A DNA stretch of 64,000 bases. It comes from Spirosoma endbachense. Lineage in GTDB: Bacteria > Bacteroidota > Bacteroidia > Cytophagales > Spirosomataceae. Where the stretch lies: positions 1,165,244 through 1,229,243 of the forward strand of contig NZ_CP045997.1 of assembly GCF_010233585.1 (NCBI RefSeq). The letters run 5' to 3'. Both the position numbers and the translations under genes were made by a program. Shown here in pieces: positions 61,949 to 64,000 of this stretch. Position 1 is the first letter of the stretch. Every line of letters begins with the position of its first letter. The notes under the pieces are model-generated. The model saw nothing but the letters and a program-made list of their open reading frames with translations, was not told the DNA's origin and searched no databases.

Positions 61949-63163
61949 TTATCCCACGGCTCCATACACGAGCCGGAAATAACGTTTTTGAATCAAAGAA
62001 AAATAAGCCCAAATCGACAGACTACCGATATAGGCCAGAATGACCAGCATCGGATAGCCCAGGGTCAGGTATAAACCAAGCCATAACACGATCAATCGGC
62101 CAATTTCAGGGTACAGTACCCATTGCCGTTGTTCCAGCAGTGCTCCGCAATTAATTACTGTCAGCAAAATAAAGAGGGTGGTCAGGATCTTTACGGGTAT
62201 AGATACATAGCCATCAAACAACAGGTAGGTAAATAAGATCAACAGGATACCTGTCAGTTGCCCAACGACATAGCCCCGAAATCGTCGGCTTGTAGCCCGT
62301 ACGGATGAGCGCAACAACAACTGATTTTCTAATCCCTCGCGAATCGTCGGGTCAACGGCATCGGGTTTGTCGAAAAGAAGCTTGATTTTAGCCCTGAATC
62401 CCGGTGTTCGACGGGCGTGTTCAACTAACTCAAGCAGAAAATGAAAATGCTGCCAGAGAAAGCTATGGCTGTCGAGCTGTTTGGTTAAGCCATAAACGGG
62501 CTCTTCCTGTTCTTCGGCAAAGGTGCCAAACAGTTTGTCCCAGAAAATAAAGACGTCACCATAGTTCTTGTCCAGATAGCCGGGATTGCTCGCGTGGTGA
62601 ACACGGTGGTGCGAAGGCGTCACGAACACATACTCGAGCCATCCCAGCTTGCCTATTGTGCGGGTATGAATAAAAAATGGATAGAGCCCGTGAACCAGCA
62701 GCATGGTTGTGATCATTTCGGGGGGAAAACCGATGATCGGCAAAATCGACCAGAAACCCGTGCGTACCACGGCCTGAAAGACCGTAATGCGGGCCGAAAC
62801 GGTGTAATTGAAATCTTCGCTCTGATGATGCACTACATGAACGGCCCAGAATACATTGATTTCATGAGCCAGTCGATGATACCAGTACCAGACAAAATCG
62901 GTGGCGATGAGCAAAGCTATCCAGGTCAGGGCATTGGTTTTAATGTCGAACAGGGCATAGTGTCGATGTAAATAATCGTACACGAAATAAAACGCGCCGA
63001 CTGTAAAACTATCGATCAGCCGTTCGGCGATGCCCACGTTCAGGTTGGCAACCGAATTGTTAAATGAAAAGTACTTTTTCTTCTGCCATCTGGCAACGAG
63101 GTATTCCACCCCCATAAAAAACAGGAACAAGGGAACGGCAAAGGCAATCCAGTTAATCTGCAT
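61949..63163 (-). CDS. Sterol desaturase/fatty-acid hydroxylase-family membrane protein
   Basis: 404 aa, an integral-membrane di-iron enzyme. Histidine clusters typical of the superfamily: YHRLAHEINVFWAVHVVHHQSEDFN and VTPSHHRVHHASNPGYL, with HTRTIGKLGW before the second. About 8 TM segments. The likely reaction is O2-dependent hydroxylation or desaturation of a lipid; the substrate is unknown. It is 67 bases after the M14-type gene on the same strand and 87 bases before the DUF1684 start used here. Confidence 0.9.
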   Translation of the reverse strand: MQINWIAFAVPLFLFFMGVEYLVARWQKKKYFSFNNSVANLNVGIAERLIDSFTVGAFYFVYDYLHRHYALFDIKTNALTWIALLIATDFVWYWYHRLAHEINVFWAVHVVHHQSEDFNYTVSARITVFQAVVRTGFWSILPIIGFPPEMITTMLLVHGLYPFFIHTRTIGKLGWLEYVFVTPSHHRVHHASNPGYLDKNYGDVFIFWDKLFGTFAEEQEEPVYGLTKQLDSHSFLWQHFHFLLELVEHARRTPGFRAKIKLLFDKPDAVDPTIREGLENQLLLRSSVRATSRRFRGYVVGQLTGILLILFTYLLFDGYVSIPVKILTTLFILLTVINCGALLEQRQWVLYPEIGRLIVLWLGLYLTLGYPMLVILAYIGSLSIWAYFSLIQKRYFRLVYGAVG

Positions 63164-63230
63164 AGGTATTCGCTACTACTTATTTATAAAATTGTCGCCA
63201 AAGACCATCGTTCGCTTTGGCGACACCATG

Positions 63231-64000
63231 CTAATTCTCTTCCTGACCGTTCGACAATTGGGTAGCCGGAACCGTCAGATGCTGGCCGAACAACAGCGCA
63301 TTCAGGAACACTTTCGAGGTGCCATGCCAGTAACTGCGGAAGTTCGGGTTATCGGCGAACAGCACGACCCGCCCGGCTCCTTCCGGACTCACAACCACAG
63401 CCGCCGAATTGCTGATTTTCTTCAGATTTTCTTTCGAGACAAACCCGCTCACATAGGGCGACGCGGTGTATTTTACCACCGTGCCGTAGGGACTGCTGCT
63501 CGGCTTGAGAATGGTCGTTCCGTTGCGGAACACAAAGATTTTACGGTCAGAAAAACCAAATCCAAGTGGGTTTGTAATGTCCAGATCGGCCGTATAAATC
63601 GAGCCAGCCACGGCACGAGGCCCTTCTTTGGCCGCAATATTGACAAAGTCGATACGATCGTTCGGGCGGGATGCTGCCGATTTGCCCGTATCTGCCTTCA
63701 CGATGGCAGTTGGAGCCAGTAGGTTTTCTTTAACCAGACCCTGTTTGATTGCCCATTCCGATGCGTTTTTGAGGGTGATTAGCGTACCGCCCTCTTCAAC
63801 CCAGTTTTTCAGTCGGGCAACAACCGCTTTGTCGAGCGATGCGTACTGACCGCCCACCAGAATCACGGTGTTGTAACGGCTCCAATTCGCCCGTCCGGCG
63901 TTACTGATTTCGATTTTTGTGAGCGGTAGTTTCAGGTGTTCACTCAGCAAAAACCAGACTTCACCTGCTTCGGATGGGTTAACGCCCTGGCCAACCAGTA
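63231..64000 (-). CDS. M14-family zinc carboxypeptidase-like protein, C-terminal part (5' end outside window)
   Basis: The open frame continues past 64000, so only the C-terminal ~255 residues are visible. They read LVGQGVNPSEAGEVWFLLSE at the window edge, then YNTVILVGGQYASLD, LKNWVEEGGTLITLKNASEWAI, FADNPNFRSYWHGT and FLNALLFGQ. This is the glutamine-amidotransferase-like C-terminal domain usually fused behind an M14 peptidase domain in Bacteroidota. The catalytic zinc domain is not in the window, so the peptidase call is by inference. It probably heads or continues the minus-strand run toward the SDR gene. Confidence 0.75.
   Translation of the reverse strand, partial: LVGQGVNPSEAGEVWFLLSEHLKLPLTKIEISNAGRANWSRYNTVILVGGQYASLDKAVVARLKNWVEEGGTLITLKNASEWAIKQGLVKENLLAPTAIVKADTGKSAASRPNDRIDFVNIAAKEGPRAVAGSIYTADLDITNPLGFGFSDRKIFVFRNGTTILKPSSSPYGTVVKYTASPYVSGFVSKENLKKISNSAAVVVSPEGAGRVVLFADNPNFRSYWHGTSKVFLNALLFGQHLTVPATQLSNGQEEN

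Noticed and set aside
63030..63722. 230-codon plus-strand frame across the hydroxylase and M14-type genes
   Set aside because: It is antisense to two well-supported genes with no domain-like features.
1..64000. CRISPR array, prophage, IS or integron
   Set aside because: No regularly spaced repeats, transposase, integrase or phage structural gene was seen.

Overview
The window reads as chromosomal DNA from a member of the Bacteroidota, most likely Cytophagales and Spirosoma-like. The evidence is two SusC/SusD pairs, a type IX secretion (T9SS) C-terminal sorting domain, many Q-ending or lipoprotein signal peptides, weak Shine-Dalgarno sites, a few TAnnTTTG (-7) promoter matches, and families common in that group (DUF4331, DUF1800/DUF1501, DUF1684, S10-type peptidases). 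The genus is an inference. There is no phage, plasmid, IS element or CRISPR array. About 44 protein genes and one tRNA are supported.

Layout. 1-3350: tRNA-Asp with its terminator, a stand-alone PAS protein, an alpha/beta hydrolase, a VOC protein, a GNAT acetyltransferase and a palindromic repeat. 3352-5896: a conspicuously A+T-rich pair, an AraC regulator divergent from proline dehydrogenase. 5976-16903 (minus strand): a candidate peptide-utilisation operon, SusC, SusD, a TPR protein with an internal HEXXH metallopeptidase motif, and two tandem S10 carboxypeptidase-like proteins. 17501-20333 (minus): tsaD, a MOSC protein and a UbiA-like membrane protein. 20466-25109: a large TamB-like protein. 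25350-29693: a Fur-family regulator, then a GH43 enzyme, a lipoprotein aldose epimerase and a GH5-like glycosidase.

30365-38832 (plus): two tandem DUF4331 proteins (only the second has a T9SS tail), a TPR lipoprotein, a small Cys-containing exported protein and a His-rich TonB-dependent receptor. An ECF-type sigma factor follows, then a convergent heavy-metal RND efflux operon (outer membrane factor, short adaptor, pump). 45615-51826: a cysteine-synthase-like PLP enzyme, two secreted proteins of unknown role, and a DUF1800/DUF1501 pair in which only DUF1501 carries a twin-arginine signal. 51899-56710 (minus): a second SusC/SusD pair with no enzyme attached. 57004-64000 (minus): a long close-packed run of GNAT, SDR, AhpD-like protein, DUF4395, methionine-type aminotransferase, a small unknown protein, DUF1684, a fatty-acid-hydroxylase-family membrane protein and an M14-type peptidase cut by the window edge.

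The strongest candidates for undescribed biology are the DUF4331/TPR/TonB locus, where both DUF4331 proteins are predicted to mature with Ser-Ser-His at the N-terminus (a possible Cu/Ni-binding ATCUN site), and the SusCD/metallopeptidase/S10 locus. Domain calls come from reading motifs by eye; no database search was run.
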